Notes: generated from the sequence alone by a model not told the origin. Numbered from the stretch's first letter, positions 44,771 through 54,157 are shown. The stretch is 64,000 bases of DNA from Bradyrhizobium sp. dw_411 (GCF_018449695.1 NZ_JAAVUY010000006.1:124001-188000), one strand, 5' to 3'. Made by a program: numbers and translations.

Positions 44771-46114
44771 ATGCGAAGCATTTCAACGGCATTTATCAGC
44801 GCCGCTTTATTGACATTCCTTTGTGCGCCACACTCCGCATCAGCTCAACTCGCAGCCCCCACAGGTAGACCCGCTCCCCAAGCCAGACCAGCTCCGGCTC
44901 CCGTCGCACCAACACCCCGCGCCGCCTCTTGCCACAACGGCATGTCATTCGACCGCTTCCTCGCCGACCTCAAACAACAGGCCGTCGCCGCCGGCGTATC
45001 GCAACGCGCCATCGCGGAAGCGTCGCCGTATCTGGTTTACGATCAGGGCATCGTCAATCGTGATCGCGGTCAGCGCGTGTTCGGACAGGTTTTCACTGAA
45101 TTCGCCGGCCGTATGGCTGCGCCGTTCCGGATGCAACAGGGCCAGGCGCAGATCAAGACCTACGCCGCGGCCTTTGCGCGTGCCGAGAAGGAATATGGCG
45201 TGCCGCCGGCTGTGATCGCCGCATTCTGGGGACTGGAAAGCGATTTCGGCGCCAATATGGGCAATCTGCCGACACTGCGTTCGCTGGTGTCGCTGGCCTA
45301 TGATTGCCGGCGCTCCGAGCGCTTCACCAACGAGACCATCGCTGCATTGAAGATCATCGATCGCGGCGATCTATCGCCCGACGAGATGATCGGCTCCTGG
45401 GCCGGCGAGCTCGGCCAGACGCAATTCCTGCCGACGCATTATTTCACCTATGCCGTCGATTATAATGGCGACGGACATCGCAATCTCCTGCGCAGCCCCG
45501 AGGATGTAATCGGCTCGACCGCGAACTACATCGCCACCGGATTGAAATGGCGCCGCGGCGAACCCTGGCTGCAGGAAGTCCGCGTGCCGGCAAACCTGGC
45601 ATCTGGTTTTCCTTGGGACCAGGCCGACCTCACCATCCAGTTGCCGCGCTCGAAATGGGCGGAGTTCGGCGTCACCTATCCGGACGGCAAGCCATTGCCA
45701 TCGGACGAATTGCCGGCCTCGGTGCTGCTGCCGATGGGCCGCACCGGCCCGGCGTTTCTGGCCTATGCCAATTTCGCCGCCTATACCGAGTGGAATAATT
45801 CGCTGATCTATTCGACCACCGCGGGCTATCTCGCGACCCGCATCGCCGGCGCCGCACCGCTGCGCCGTCCGGCGGTGCCGGTGGTGCAACTGCCGTTCAA
45901 CGAATTGCGCGAACTCCAACAATTATTGGTGCGCGCGGGCTTCAATGTCGGCAAGGTCGACGGCGTGATGGGCCAGCAAAGCCGCACCGCCGTAAAGGCA
46001 ATGCAGATCAAATACGGCCTGCCCGCCGATTCCTGGCCCACGGCCGAACTGCTGGCAAAGATGCGCGGGCCGCGGGCGCCCGCCGCTGCACAGGGGCCGG
46101 CTGCGGAGCGGTAA
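44771..46114 (+). CDS. Lytic murein transglycosylase (MltB type) with PG-binding domain
   Basis: A 447-aa periplasmic enzyme that cleaves peptidoglycan between MurNAc and GlcNAc with formation of 1,6-anhydro ends. Signal peptide: residues 1-25 (HSASA). A Pro-rich linker follows. Catalytic Glu156 lies in WGLESDFG of the SLT_2/MltB domain, with ELGQTQFLPTHY and GDGHRNLLRSPEDVIGSTAN as further blocks. The last 60 residues are a peptidoglycan-binding-1 domain (LQQLLVRAGFNVGKVDGVMG). There is no lipobox Cys, so it is soluble rather than a lipoprotein. Confidence 0.92.
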   Translation: MRSISTAFISAALLTFLCAPHSASAQLAAPTGRPAPQARPAPAPVAPTPRAASCHNGMSFDRFLADLKQQAVAAGVSQRAIAEASPYLVYDQGIVNRDRGQRVFGQVFTEFAGRMAAPFRMQQGQAQIKTYAAAFARAEKEYGVPPAVIAAFWGLESDFGANMGNLPTLRSLVSLAYDCRRSERFTNETIAALKIIDRGDLSPDEMIGSWAGELGQTQFLPTHYFTYAVDYNGDGHRNLLRSPEDVIGSTANYIATGLKWRRGEPWLQEVRVPANLASGFPWDQADLTIQLPRSKWAEFGVTYPDGKPLPSDELPASVLLPMGRTGPAFLAYANFAAYTEWNNSLIYSTTAGYLATRIAGAAPLRRPAVPVVQLPFNELRELQQLLVRAGFNVGKVDGVMGQQSRTAVKAMQIKYGLPADSWPTAELLAKMRGPRAPAAAQGPAAER

Positions 46115-46235
46115 TTTGCTCCCTCGCCTCGCTTGCGGGACACAGACCGGAATAATCTACTATTTCCGGCAGGCTTAAGAGTTGTATTTCCTCTGCGGCG
46201 GTCCCATCTCGAGCAACACTAACTAACGCTTCCCC

Positions 46236-46318
46236 GTCATTCCGGGGCGCGGGCACTGCGAACGAACCCGGAATCTCGAGATTCCGGGCCCATCGCTGAC
46301 GCAATGCCCTAGAATGAC
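46236..46318. repeat. Intergenic repeat family B, copy 4
   Basis: GTCATTCCGGGGCGCGGGCA to CCTAGAATGAC with the central GAATCTCGAGATTC. It is directly upstream of the DUF1993 gene. Confidence 0.72.
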
Positions 46319-46341
46319 AGTAACAATGAAAAGAGCATCAC

Positions 46342-46845
46342 ATGTCCTTCTATGAAGCCACCGTTCCGGCATTCCAGCAGATTCTTGGCAGCCTTTCCGG
46401 CCTCCTGACCAAAGCCGAAGCACACTGCAAGGCGAAGAATATCCAGCCTGAAGTGCTGTTGAGCTCACGGCTCTATCCGGACATGCTGCCGCTGTCGCGC
46501 CAGATCCAGCTCGCCTGCGACTTCGCCGGCAAAGCCTGCGCCCGCCTCACCCATATCGACGTGCCCTCCACGCCCGATACCGAAAAGACATTCGAGGAAT
46601 TGCGGCAGCGGCTGGCCAAGACCGCCGACTACCTGAAGACGTTCAAGCCCGAGCAGTTCGAAGGCGCCGATGCCCGCGAGGTCACCTTCCCCGCCGGTCC
46701 GGACAAAACCATGACCCTCAAGGGACAGCAGTTCCTGAGCCATGTGGCGTTCCCGAATTTCTATTTCCACGCCACGACCGCCCACGGCATTCTGCGGCAT
46801 AACGGCGTGGAAGTCGGCAAGCGGGATTTTCTTGGGGTGAGCTGA
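46342..46845 (+). CDS. DUF1993 family protein
   Basis: A 167-aa helical protein of the DUF1993 (DinB-like four-helix) family: YEATVPAFQQILGSLSGLL, LYPDMLPLSRQIQLACDFA and FLSHVAFPNFYFHATTAHGI (conserved His in the last helix). Related DinB folds bind metals with three histidines; here only part of that pattern is visible. The function is unknown. It is flanked on both sides by repeat family B copies 4 and 5. Confidence 0.85.
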   Translation: MSFYEATVPAFQQILGSLSGLLTKAEAHCKAKNIQPEVLLSSRLYPDMLPLSRQIQLACDFAGKACARLTHIDVPSTPDTEKTFEELRQRLAKTADYLKTFKPEQFEGADAREVTFPAGPDKTMTLKGQQFLSHVAFPNFYFHATTAHGILRHNGVEVGKRDFLGVS

Positions 46846-46854
46846 GTTAGTATC

Positions 46855-46956
46855 GTCATTCCGGGGCAGTCCGCAGGACTGAACCTCAGATGCGCAATTG
46901 CACATCGGGGAATCCCGAGATTCCGGGTCTGGTCCTCCGGACCATCCCGGAATGAC
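46855..46956. repeat. Intergenic repeat family B, copy 5 (long form)
   Basis: The same long architecture as copy 2, with the extra GATGCGCAATTGCACATCGG module. It follows the DUF1993 stop by a few bases. The rest of the gap up to 47164 shows no gene. Confidence 0.75.
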
Positions 46957-47164
46957 CCGCGGAAAGAGCGTGGTCATCTCGAGGCTCGGGAAATCGTTCA
47001 ACTGCGTAACTTCCCTTCTATAGAAGACCATTGCTGCCACACTCCCAATGGAGATGAATCATTCCCTCGTGCCGGCCCACCTTGCCGCGCGCGGTTGCAG
47101 TGCACATTTCAGCAAGGTCTACCAATTTCCAGCAATTTCCCGCCACCTACCGGAACAGCAAAAA

Positions 47165-48268
47165 ATGAGCACACCGACCAAACTCTTCGAGCCGTACAAA
47201 CTTGGCCCGATCACGCTGCCCAATCGTTTTGTGATGGCCCCCCTGACCCGCAACCGCGCGGTGGAAGGTTTTGTCCCCGGTCCGCTGGCAGCGGAATATT
47301 ACGGGCAGCGCGCTTCCGCGGGACTGTTGATTACCGAAGCGAGCCAGATTTCGCAGCAAGGCCAAGGTTATCAGGATACGCCCGGCATCTATTCAAAAGA
47401 GCAAGTGGCCGGCTGGCGCAAGGTGACGGACCGCGTGCATGAGCTCGGCGGACGCATCTTCATTCAGCTCTGGCATGTCGGCCGCATTTCGCACACCTCG
47501 CTGCAGGTCAATAACGGCGCGCCGGTCGCGCCCTCCGCGATCCGCGCCAAGGGCAAGACCTTCGTCGGCGGCACCTTTGCCGATGTTTCGGAACCGCGCG
47601 CGCTGGCGCTGGAAGAAATCCCCGGCATCATCGAAAGCTTCAGGCTTGCCACGGCCAACGCCCTCGCGGCCGGTTTCGACGGCGTCGAGGTCCATGGCGC
47701 CAACGGCTATCTGCTGGATCAATTCGCCAAGGACGGCGCCAACAAGCGCACTGACGCCTATGGCGGCTCGATCGAGAACCGCGCCAAACTGATGCTTGAA
47801 GTCTCCAAGGTGGTCGCCGCCGAAGCCGGCGCGGATCGCACCGGCATCCGGATTTCACCGGTCACGCCGGCCAACGACATCTCCGACAGCAACCCGCAGC
47901 CGCTGTTCGATTACATCGTCGATCATCTCAACGCGCTGAAGCTGACCTACATCCACGTCATCGAAGGCGCGACCGGCGGCCCACGCGATATCGCGCCGTT
48001 CGATTACGGCTCTCTGCGAAAGCGCTTCAAAGGCGCCTATATCGCCAACAATGGCTATGATTTCGATCTCGCCACCAAGGTGCTCGCAGCCGACCAGGCC
48101 GATCTGATCGCGTTCGGGAAACCGTTCATTTCGAATCCCGACCTGGTCGAACGCCTGAAGCGTGGCGCGCCGCTCAACGAGTACGACAAGAACACCTTCT
48201 ACGGTGGCGGCGCCAAAGGCTATACGGATTATCCGGCGCTCGGCGCGGCCCTGGATGCGGCGCAGTAA
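47165..48268 (+). CDS. Old Yellow Enzyme-type alkene reductase
   Basis: A 367-aa FMN-dependent reductase that reduces activated C=C bonds (unsaturated carbonyls, nitro compounds) with NAD(P)H. Evidence: LFEPYKLGPITLPNRFVMAP at the N-terminus, QLWHVGRISH, the catalytic-pair region VHGANGYLLDQF (His-x-x-Asn), and RTDAYGGSIENRAKL. The C-terminus YANNGYDF-like segment reads AYIANNGYDFDLATKVLA. The ATG at 47165 matches the family N-terminus, MSTPTKLFEPY. Upstream in-frame codons run into non-coding sequence. The physiological substrate is unknown. Confidence 0.93.
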   Translation: MSTPTKLFEPYKLGPITLPNRFVMAPLTRNRAVEGFVPGPLAAEYYGQRASAGLLITEASQISQQGQGYQDTPGIYSKEQVAGWRKVTDRVHELGGRIFIQLWHVGRISHTSLQVNNGAPVAPSAIRAKGKTFVGGTFADVSEPRALALEEIPGIIESFRLATANALAAGFDGVEVHGANGYLLDQFAKDGANKRTDAYGGSIENRAKLMLEVSKVVAAEAGADRTGIRISPVTPANDISDSNPQPLFDYIVDHLNALKLTYIHVIEGATGGPRDIAPFDYGSLRKRFKGAYIANNGYDFDLATKVLAADQADLIAFGKPFISNPDLVERLKRGAPLNEYDKNTFYGGGAKGYTDYPALGAALDAAQ

Positions 48269-48269
48269 A

Positions 48270-48400
48270 AGATGCGCTCCTTCTCCCCGCGTGCGGGGAG
48301 AAGGTTGGGATGAGGGGGACTCTCGACAGGCTTGGACTCGCGGATAGCCCCCTCACCCTGCGCTTTGCGCCGGCTTCTCCCCGCAAGCGGGGCGAGGTAA
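48270..48400. repeat. Inverted GC-rich repeat (TTCTCCCCGCGTGCGGGGAGAA type)
   Basis: TTCTCCCCGCGTGCGGGGAG near 48281 and TTCTCCCCGCAAGCGGGGCG near 48374 are hairpins of the same family as those at 9.2 kb and 30.8 kb. Confidence 0.65.
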
Positions 48401-48450
48401 GAGAAGTCTCCCTTCCTTGCGGACGTCCCCCATTGTTCTAATCTCCCGGC

Positions 48451-49278
48451 ATGAACCAGAACACTGCCGAGGACATCGTTCGCCGCGCCACTGCTGCGTT
48501 TAATGCCGGTCAGCCGGATACAGCGCGCCAGTTGTGCGAACAAGGATTGGTCACCCGCCCCGGCGATCCCATGCTGCATCATCTGCTGGCCGCGGTGTTG
48601 TTGTCCAAGGGCGAGATTGAAAGGGCTCGCGCTCACATCACGACCAGCCTCAACAAGCGTCCCGACAACGCCGCCGCGCAGTTGCTGGCGGCACGGATCG
48701 CGCGGGCGGCCGGGGATTTTTCCGGCGCGCTGTCGCATCTCGATCGGATGATCGCGATTGCGCCGCAACGTGAAGCCTTTCTCGAAAAGGCGCGAACGCT
48801 CGATCAGGCGGCGCTTCATCAAGCGGATCTTCGGCCAAGGGCACGTGAGGCGTGGCGGGCTATTCTGGACGTAATTCCGAAACACACCGAAGCTGCAGCA
48901 CGGCTGGGACGGCTTGCGTTTGAAGACGGCGACCTCGCGCTCGCCGCGTCGCTGCTCGAACGCGCCGTGACCGGCGAGGTCCCGCCGTCAGTCTGGTTCG
49001 ATCTCGGTCTTGTCCGCCAGGATTTGCGCGACCACGCCGGCGCCATTAATGCCTATCGCAAGGCGATTGAACTCAAGCCCGATTATGCCGAAGCCGCGCT
49101 CAATCTCGGCGTCGTCTTGCAAGACTCCAGCGATCTCGACGGGGCGATGCGCGCCTACACGCAAGCCTATCGGCTGCGGCCGCAAACCTTCGGCACCATC
49201 GCGATGGCGCTGACCTCGGCGCCGCACGGCAGGCTGTGGCTCGATGAAGATGCGCTACGTCGAGCATTAAGTAATTGA
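48451..49278 (+). CDS. TPR-repeat protein
   Basis: A 275-aa protein of tandem tetratricopeptide repeats: five or six 34-residue units can be traced from about residue 10 to 250. The clearest is WFDLGLVRQDLRDHAGAINA followed by YRKAIELKPDYAEAALNLG. There is no signal peptide, so a cytoplasmic scaffold is likely. No enzyme domain was seen. Its 3' end overlaps the convergent gene by 12 bp. Confidence 0.82.
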   Translation: MNQNTAEDIVRRATAAFNAGQPDTARQLCEQGLVTRPGDPMLHHLLAAVLLSKGEIERARAHITTSLNKRPDNAAAQLLAARIARAAGDFSGALSHLDRMIAIAPQREAFLEKARTLDQAALHQADLRPRAREAWRAILDVIPKHTEAAARLGRLAFEDGDLALAASLLERAVTGEVPPSVWFDLGLVRQDLRDHAGAINAYRKAIELKPDYAEAALNLGVVLQDSSDLDGAMRAYTQAYRLRPQTFGTIAMALTSAPHGRLWLDEDALRRALSN

Positions 49279-49980
49279 GCGCCCCCGCCGCGCGCGAAAC
49301 CGTTTGCGATAGACGCCGGGGCTGGCGAGCACTTCAGCCACCGTCGCTTCATAGGCAGCCCTGTTGCTTTCATCGAAACATTCGAACTCAAGCTGCGGTG
49401 CGGCGCGCGGCACCGCAAAGCATTGCGCGACCGGCGTGCCCTTCGGCAGCACACCGGAAAAATCCGGCTGCGTCCAGATCGCCGGAAAATTGATCCCGCC
49501 ATCGTGAAAGCGATCCGCATCCACCAGCCCCGAGATCAGCCGAAACGGCAGATCGTCGCGATTGACGGGATGCGTGGCAAACAGCGACCAGCCGGGCTCA
49601 AGCTCGATGGTCCAGAAACTGTTGAATTTGATGGCGGCCTGGTTGTCGCGCGCGAAAGGCGCGTTCGGGAATTGGGCGGCGACATGGAAACTCAGGGGTG
49701 CGCGTGGATGTCGTGAGGTCGCCGGTTGCGGAATGTCCCAGGCCCACGAAAACGATCCTCGGTCGATGGTGATATCGCAGGGCAGCACGATCAGCACGCC
49801 ATAGGCCATCGCATCCACAAAGGGCGGGCATTGCTTGACGGTGCGGATGTCACGGCCGTGGATGTCGGAAGCCGCTTTCGCCGGCATCGCGCGTAGCCAA
49901 TCCGGCAGCGCGCTTCGCGCCGGAACCGGCCGCGGCAGATGATCGGACAAGGCCGGATCGCAACGGAAGATCATGCGCAT
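49267..49980 (-). CDS. DUF6065-like hypothetical protein
   Basis: A 237-aa protein beginning MRMIFRCDPALSDHLPRPVP, with PDWLRAMPAKAASDIHGRDI and TVKQCPPFVDAMAYGVLIVL, followed by FNSFWTIELEPGWSLFATHP. This layout is that of a family conserved in alphaproteobacteria, which I believe is DUF6065. No enzymatic motif is obvious; the paired Cys/Trp/His-rich blocks suggest an unknown enzyme or binding protein. An upstream in-frame start at 50202 would translate repeat C and is rejected. The end overlaps the TPR gene by 12 bp on the opposite strand. Confidence 0.7.
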   Translation of the reverse strand: MRMIFRCDPALSDHLPRPVPARSALPDWLRAMPAKAASDIHGRDIRTVKQCPPFVDAMAYGVLIVLPCDITIDRGSFSWAWDIPQPATSRHPRAPLSFHVAAQFPNAPFARDNQAAIKFNSFWTIELEPGWSLFATHPVNRDDLPFRLISGLVDADRFHDGGINFPAIWTQPDFSGVLPKGTPVAQCFAVPRAAPQLEFECFDESNRAAYEATVAEVLASPGVYRKRFRARRGRSIT

Positions 49981-50046
49981 GGCGGGGGCTCCTGATTCTG
50001 CAGATGGTGTGGTCCGGCGGCGGCGATGGTCAACAATGCTCCGACC

Positions 50047-50131
50047 GTCATTGCGAGGAGCGAAGCGACGAAGCAATCCATACTTTTCTTTTTGGTGAGA
50101 CAATGGATTGCTTCGCTGCGCTCGCAATGAC
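50047..50131. repeat. Intergenic repeat family C, copy 2
   Basis: GTCATTGCGAGGAGCGAAGC at the left and GCTGCGCTCGCAATGAC-like sequence at the right, with GCAATCCAT/ATGGATTGC inside, form an inverted pair. It lies upstream of the DUF6065-like gene and just outside the glp terminator. Confidence 0.68.
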
Positions 50132-50133
50132 GG

Positions 50134-50165
50134 AAACAAAAAAGGCCGGGATTGCTCCCGGCCTT
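50134..50165 (-). terminator. Rho-independent terminator of the glp operon
   Basis: On the minus strand AAGGCCGGG pairs with CCCGGCCTT across a 6-nt loop, followed by TTTTTTG. It lies 80 bp past the glpV stop codon. Confidence 0.88.
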
Positions 50166-50244
50166 CTGTTCTGGCGCGGATGGCCGGGGCATTAGGTGTC
50201 AAGACGCACGTTGCGCTTTTGCCCGGCCATGACGATGAGAGGCC

Positions 50245-52038
50245 TCAGTTCGAAGCGCGCTTCGGCGGGCTTGCCGGCCACGACTTGATCAGCGTGTCGT
50301 AGTCGATGGTTTCACCCTTCGGCTTTTCGTTCGCCAGCTTGCGCTGGGGCGCGATATTGCCGTCCTTGGCGGACTTGTTGAACCAGTATTCGGCCGTCTC
50401 TTTCTTGTTGAGCTTCGGTCCGCAGGCGCCCTGAACGCCGGATTTCTCCAGACGCTCCATCACCGAATCCTGTGCGGCGGCGAGCGAGTCCATCGCCGCC
50501 TGCGGCGTCTTCGCACCGGACGACGCATCGCCGATGTTCTGCCACCACAATTGCGCAAGCTTCGGATAATCCGGCACGTTGTTGCCGGTCGGGGTCCACT
50601 GCACGCGCGCGGGCGAGCGGTAGAACTCGATCAGGCCGCCGAGTTTCGGCGCGCGCTCGGTGAACGACTTGTCCCAGATATCGGACTCACGAATGAAGGT
50701 GAGACCGACATGGCTCTTCTTCAGGCTCACGGTCTTGGAGACGATGAACTGCTGATAGAGCCAGGCCGCCTTGCGGCGGTCGACGGGCGTGGATTTCAGC
50801 AGCGTCAGCGAACCCACATCCTGGTAGCCGAGCTTCATGCCGTCCTTCCAGTAGGAGCCATGCGGCGACGGCGCCATGCGCCACTTCGGCGTACCGTCCG
50901 CATTCATGACCGGCAGGCCGGGCTTCACCATGTCGGCGGTGAAGGCGGTGTACCAGAAGATCTGCTGGGCGATATTGCCTTGTGACGGCACCGGACCCGA
51001 CTCGGAGAAAGTCATGCCTTGCGCCTGCGGCGGGGCATACTTCTTCATCCAGTCGAGATATTTGACGATCGAATAGACCGACGCCGGACCGTTGACGTCA
51101 CCGCCGCGCTCGACCGACGAGCCGACCGGACGGCAGCCTTCCATGCGGATGCCCCATTCATCGACCGGCAATCCGTTCGGGATTCCCCTGTCGCCATTGC
51201 CGGCCATCGACAGCCACGCATCGGTGAAGCGCCATCCCAGCGACGGATCCTTCTTGCCGTAGTCCATGTGACCATAGACCCGCACGCCGTTGATTTCCTT
51301 GATGTCGTTGGTGAAGAACTCGGCGATGTCTTCATACGCCGACCAGTTCACGGGAACACCGAGGTCGTAGCCATACTTGGCCTTGAACTTGGCCTTGTAG
51401 TCGGGATTGCTGAACCAGTCGTAGCGGAACCAATAGAGGTTGGCGAATTGCTGGTCGGGCAATTGATAGAGATGACCGTTCGGCGCCGTCGTAAAGGACT
51501 TGCCGATGAAGTCGTTGACGTCGAGCCCGGGATTGGTGACGTCCTTGCCGTCGCCGGCCATCCACTCCGTCAGATCGACGGCCTGGCCGTAACGGAAGTG
51601 GGTTCCGATAAAGTCGCTGTCGTTGATCCAGCCGTCGTACACGTTCTTGCCCGATTGCATCTGGGTCTGGATCTTCTCGACGACATCGCCTTCCTGGATG
51701 ATGTCGTGCTTGACCTTGATGCCGGTGATTTCCTCGAACGCCTTGGCGAGCGTCTTGGATTCATATTCATGCACGGTCAGGGTTTCGGAGACCGCGTTGA
51801 TCTCCATGCCCTTGAAGGGGGCAGCGGCCTTGATGAACCACTGCATTTCCTTCATCTGGTCTTCTTTGGACAAGGTCGAGGGCTGAAACTCGCTGTCGAT
51901 CCATTTTTTGGCGGCCGCTTCGTCCGCGAAGGCAGGCGCGGTGAGCGCAGCCGACGCTGCCATCATCGCAACCGCGCTTGTCATCATCAAGATGCGGGAC
52001 CGGTTTGCAGGCCCCTTTCTCATCATCAAGTGTCGCAT
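50245..52038 (-). CDS. glpV: Glycerol ABC transporter substrate-binding protein
   Basis: A 597-aa periplasmic solute-binding protein, the extracytoplasmic part of the rhizobial glycerol importer. Signal peptide about residues 1-38 (ALTAPAFADEAA; Met start at 52038, with another possible in-frame Met five codons later). The mature part has the large SBP-1 fold with EMQWFIKAAAPFKGMEINAV, KIQTQMQSGKNVYDGWINDS and PSQGNIAQQIFWYTAFTADM. It is the last gene of the glpRDSTPQUV-type cluster and is closed by a strong terminator. Unlike the other genes, no kinase glpK is seen next to it. Confidence 0.93.
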   Translation of the reverse strand: MRHLMMRKGPANRSRILMMTSAVAMMAASAALTAPAFADEAAAKKWIDSEFQPSTLSKEDQMKEMQWFIKAAAPFKGMEINAVSETLTVHEYESKTLAKAFEEITGIKVKHDIIQEGDVVEKIQTQMQSGKNVYDGWINDSDFIGTHFRYGQAVDLTEWMAGDGKDVTNPGLDVNDFIGKSFTTAPNGHLYQLPDQQFANLYWFRYDWFSNPDYKAKFKAKYGYDLGVPVNWSAYEDIAEFFTNDIKEINGVRVYGHMDYGKKDPSLGWRFTDAWLSMAGNGDRGIPNGLPVDEWGIRMEGCRPVGSSVERGGDVNGPASVYSIVKYLDWMKKYAPPQAQGMTFSESGPVPSQGNIAQQIFWYTAFTADMVKPGLPVMNADGTPKWRMAPSPHGSYWKDGMKLGYQDVGSLTLLKSTPVDRRKAAWLYQQFIVSKTVSLKKSHVGLTFIRESDIWDKSFTERAPKLGGLIEFYRSPARVQWTPTGNNVPDYPKLAQLWWQNIGDASSGAKTPQAAMDSLAAAQDSVMERLEKSGVQGACGPKLNKKETAEYWFNKSAKDGNIAPQRKLANEKPKGETIDYDTLIKSWPASPPKRASN

Positions 52039-52111
52039 GTTGTTTCCTCCGTTGCAGCGACAAACATATTCAGGCCCGGGTTGCTCCCGGATCTGCTCTT
52101 TTTCGCGTGTC

Positions 52112-52438
52112 TCAGACGGTGCGAAATATGGCGACCGCCGAAGCCAGCGAAATCACGGTGGCGAGCCACAGGCTCGGCAATTCAATGCCTTCCCCAATTG
52201 GAATGGTCGCAATGGTGTCGGTGCCGACAAAACCGATCCATGCCAGATGAATTAACGCTGCCATGATCAGCGAAATAAACAGGCGATCGCCGCGCGTGGT
52301 CGGAATCCGCAATACTCCGACCCGCTCGGCTTCGGGATAGCGCACCGCAAGCCAGGTCATGACCGCGAGCGTCGTGGCAAGGGCACAGAAGAAAATCGCG
52401 GTCGGCGGCGTCCAGGCCATCCATGCGACGTTTTCCAT
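52112..52438 (-). CDS. glpU: DUF2160 membrane protein of the glycerol transporter (GlpU)
   Basis: A 108-aa membrane protein with three hydrophobic segments (about 10-30, 49-68, 88-105). It belongs to the DUF2160 family, always encoded with the rhizobial glycerol ABC importer between permease and binding-protein genes. It is an auxiliary subunit of unknown act. The ATG at 52438 follows GGAGGGCTCC. A further in-frame start lies inside glpQ and is not used. It lies 10 bp after glpQ. Confidence 0.85.
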   Translation of the reverse strand: MENVAWMAWTPPTAIFFCALATTLAVMTWLAVRYPEAERVGVLRIPTTRGDRLFISLIMAALIHLAWIGFVGTDTIATIPIGEGIELPSLWLATVISLASAVAIFRTV

Positions 52439-52448
52439 GGAGCCCTCC

Positions 52449-53258
52449 CTATACCCGGCCAAGCGCGAAGCCGCGCGCAATGTAGTTGCGGACGAACCAG
52501 ATCACCAGCGCACCGGGGATGATGGTCAGGACGCCGGCCGCGGCCAGCAGCCCCCAATCCATCCCGGCGGCGGAAACCGTGCGCGTCATCACGGCCGCGA
52601 TCGGCTTGGCGTTGACCGAGGTCAGTGTACGCGCCAACAGCAATTCGACCCAGGAAAACATGAAACAAAAGAACGCCGCGACGCCGATGCCGCTGGCGAT
52701 CAGCGGCACCAATATCTTGATGAAGAAGCGCGGGAACGAATAGCCGTCCAGAAACGCGGTCTCGTCGATCTCGCGCGGAACGCCGGAGACAAAGCCTTCG
52801 AGAATCCAGACCGCCAGCGGGACGTTGAAGATGCAATGCGCCAGCGCGACCGCCCAGGGCGTATCGAACAGATTGATCGCCGAATAGAGATTGAAGAACG
52901 GCAGCGCATAGACCGCCGCCGGCGCCATCCGGTTCGACAGCAGCCAGAAGAACAGATGCTTGTCGCCGAGGAAGCGATAGCGCGAAAACGCGTAGGCCGC
53001 AGGCAACGCCACCGAAATCGAGATCACGGTATTGATGACCACATATTTCAGCGAGTTGACGTAGCCGGAATACCAGCTCTCGTCGGTGAAAATGCGCATG
53101 TAATGCGCGAAGGTCGGTTGATGCGGCCACAGCGTCATGGTCGAGACGATCTCTTCGTTGGTCTTGAAACTCATATTGACCAGCCAATAGATCGGCAGCA
53201 GCAGGAAGATCAGAAACAGCGAGAGAATGATACGGCGTCCGGGAATCGAATGCATCAT
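52449..53258 (-). CDS. glpQ: Glycerol ABC transporter permease GlpQ
   Basis: A 269-aa inner-membrane permease of the MalG/CUT1 class, with six hydrophobic segments. The EAA loop is VPREIDETAFLDGYSFPRFF near residues 175-195, which docks the ATPase subunits. It opens MMHSIPGRRIILSLFLIFLL and is typical of the second permease of CUT1 systems. Its start codon overlaps the glpP stop (ATGA), so the two permeases are made in step. Confidence 0.92.
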   Translation of the reverse strand: MMHSIPGRRIILSLFLIFLLLPIYWLVNMSFKTNEEIVSTMTLWPHQPTFAHYMRIFTDESWYSGYVNSLKYVVINTVISISVALPAAYAFSRYRFLGDKHLFFWLLSNRMAPAAVYALPFFNLYSAINLFDTPWAVALAHCIFNVPLAVWILEGFVSGVPREIDETAFLDGYSFPRFFIKILVPLIASGIGVAAFFCFMFSWVELLLARTLTSVNAKPIAAVMTRTVSAAGMDWGLLAAAGVLTIIPGALVIWFVRNYIARGFALGRV

Positions 53259-54157
53259 GCGACTCCCTTGCTGGCCGGCCGCTCAGATCCGGCATTGGTC
53301 ATGACCGTGTAGAATATCCAGCACACGATGATGATGATCAGATTATAGACCAGTGACAGCGCGGCTGCCTTGCCAAGGTCGAACTGACCGAGCGCGATCT
53401 TGACCAGCTCGATCGACACGAATGTCGTCGAATTGCCTGGACCGCCGCCGGTGACCACGAACGGTTCGGTATAGATCATGAAGCTGTCCATGAAACGCAA
53501 CAGCACCGCGATCAGCAGCACGCGATTCATTTTCGGAAGCTGGATCGCGGTGAATACTGCCCAGCGCGAGGCGCCGTCGATTTGCGCCGCCTGATAATAG
53601 GCGTCGGGGATCGACTTCAAACCCGCATAGCACAACAGCGCAACCAGGCTGGTCCAGTGCCAGACGTCCATCACGATGACGGTGACCCAGGCATCAAACT
53701 CGTTGGAGACATAATTATAGTTGATGCCGATATTATTCAGCACATAGCCGAGCAGGCCGATGTCGGGCCGCCCGAAAATCTGCCAGATGGTGCCGACCAC
53801 ATTCCACGGAATCAGCAGCGGCAGCGCCAGGATCACGAGGCAGGCGGCAACGCGCCAACCGTCGCGCGGCATCGACAGCGCCACCACGATCCCCAAGGGC
53901 ACTTCGATCGCGAGGATCACGGCCGAGAAGAACAGGTTGCGCCACAGCGAGGCAAAGAAACGTTCGCCGAGATCGGTGGTGGGATCGAGCAATTCCTTGA
54001 ACCAGCCAACACCGTTCCAGAAGAACTGGTTGTTGCCGAAAGTGTCCTGCATCGAATAATTCACCACCGTCATCAACGGCAGGATGGCCGAGAACGCCAC
54101 GACCAGAAACACCGGCAGCACCAGGAACCAGGCTTTCTGGTTGATCGTCTTGTCCAT
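53255..54157 (-). CDS. glpP: Glycerol ABC transporter permease GlpP
   Basis: A 300-aa inner-membrane permease of the MalF type. N-terminal segment AWFLVLPVFLVVAFSAILPL, then a periplasmic loop with VNYSMQDTFGNNQFFWNG. The EAA loop PDAYYQAAQIDGASRWAVFT lies near residues 195-215. It forms the membrane channel with GlpQ, and its start codon overlaps the glpT stop. It is preceded by the two ATPase genes in the same transcript. Confidence 0.92.
   Translation of the reverse strand: MDKTINQKAWFLVLPVFLVVAFSAILPLMTVVNYSMQDTFGNNQFFWNGVGWFKELLDPTTDLGERFFASLWRNLFFSAVILAIEVPLGIVVALSMPRDGWRVAACLVILALPLLIPWNVVGTIWQIFGRPDIGLLGYVLNNIGINYNYVSNEFDAWVTVIVMDVWHWTSLVALLCYAGLKSIPDAYYQAAQIDGASRWAVFTAIQLPKMNRVLLIAVLLRFMDSFMIYTEPFVVTGGGPGNSTTFVSIELVKIALGQFDLGKAAALSLVYNLIIIIVCWIFYTVMTNAGSERPASKGVA

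Noticed and set aside
32773..46956. CRISPR-like arrays formed by the repeats A and B
   Set aside because: Copies are few, widely spaced and palindromic with no regular spacers, and no cas gene is visible.
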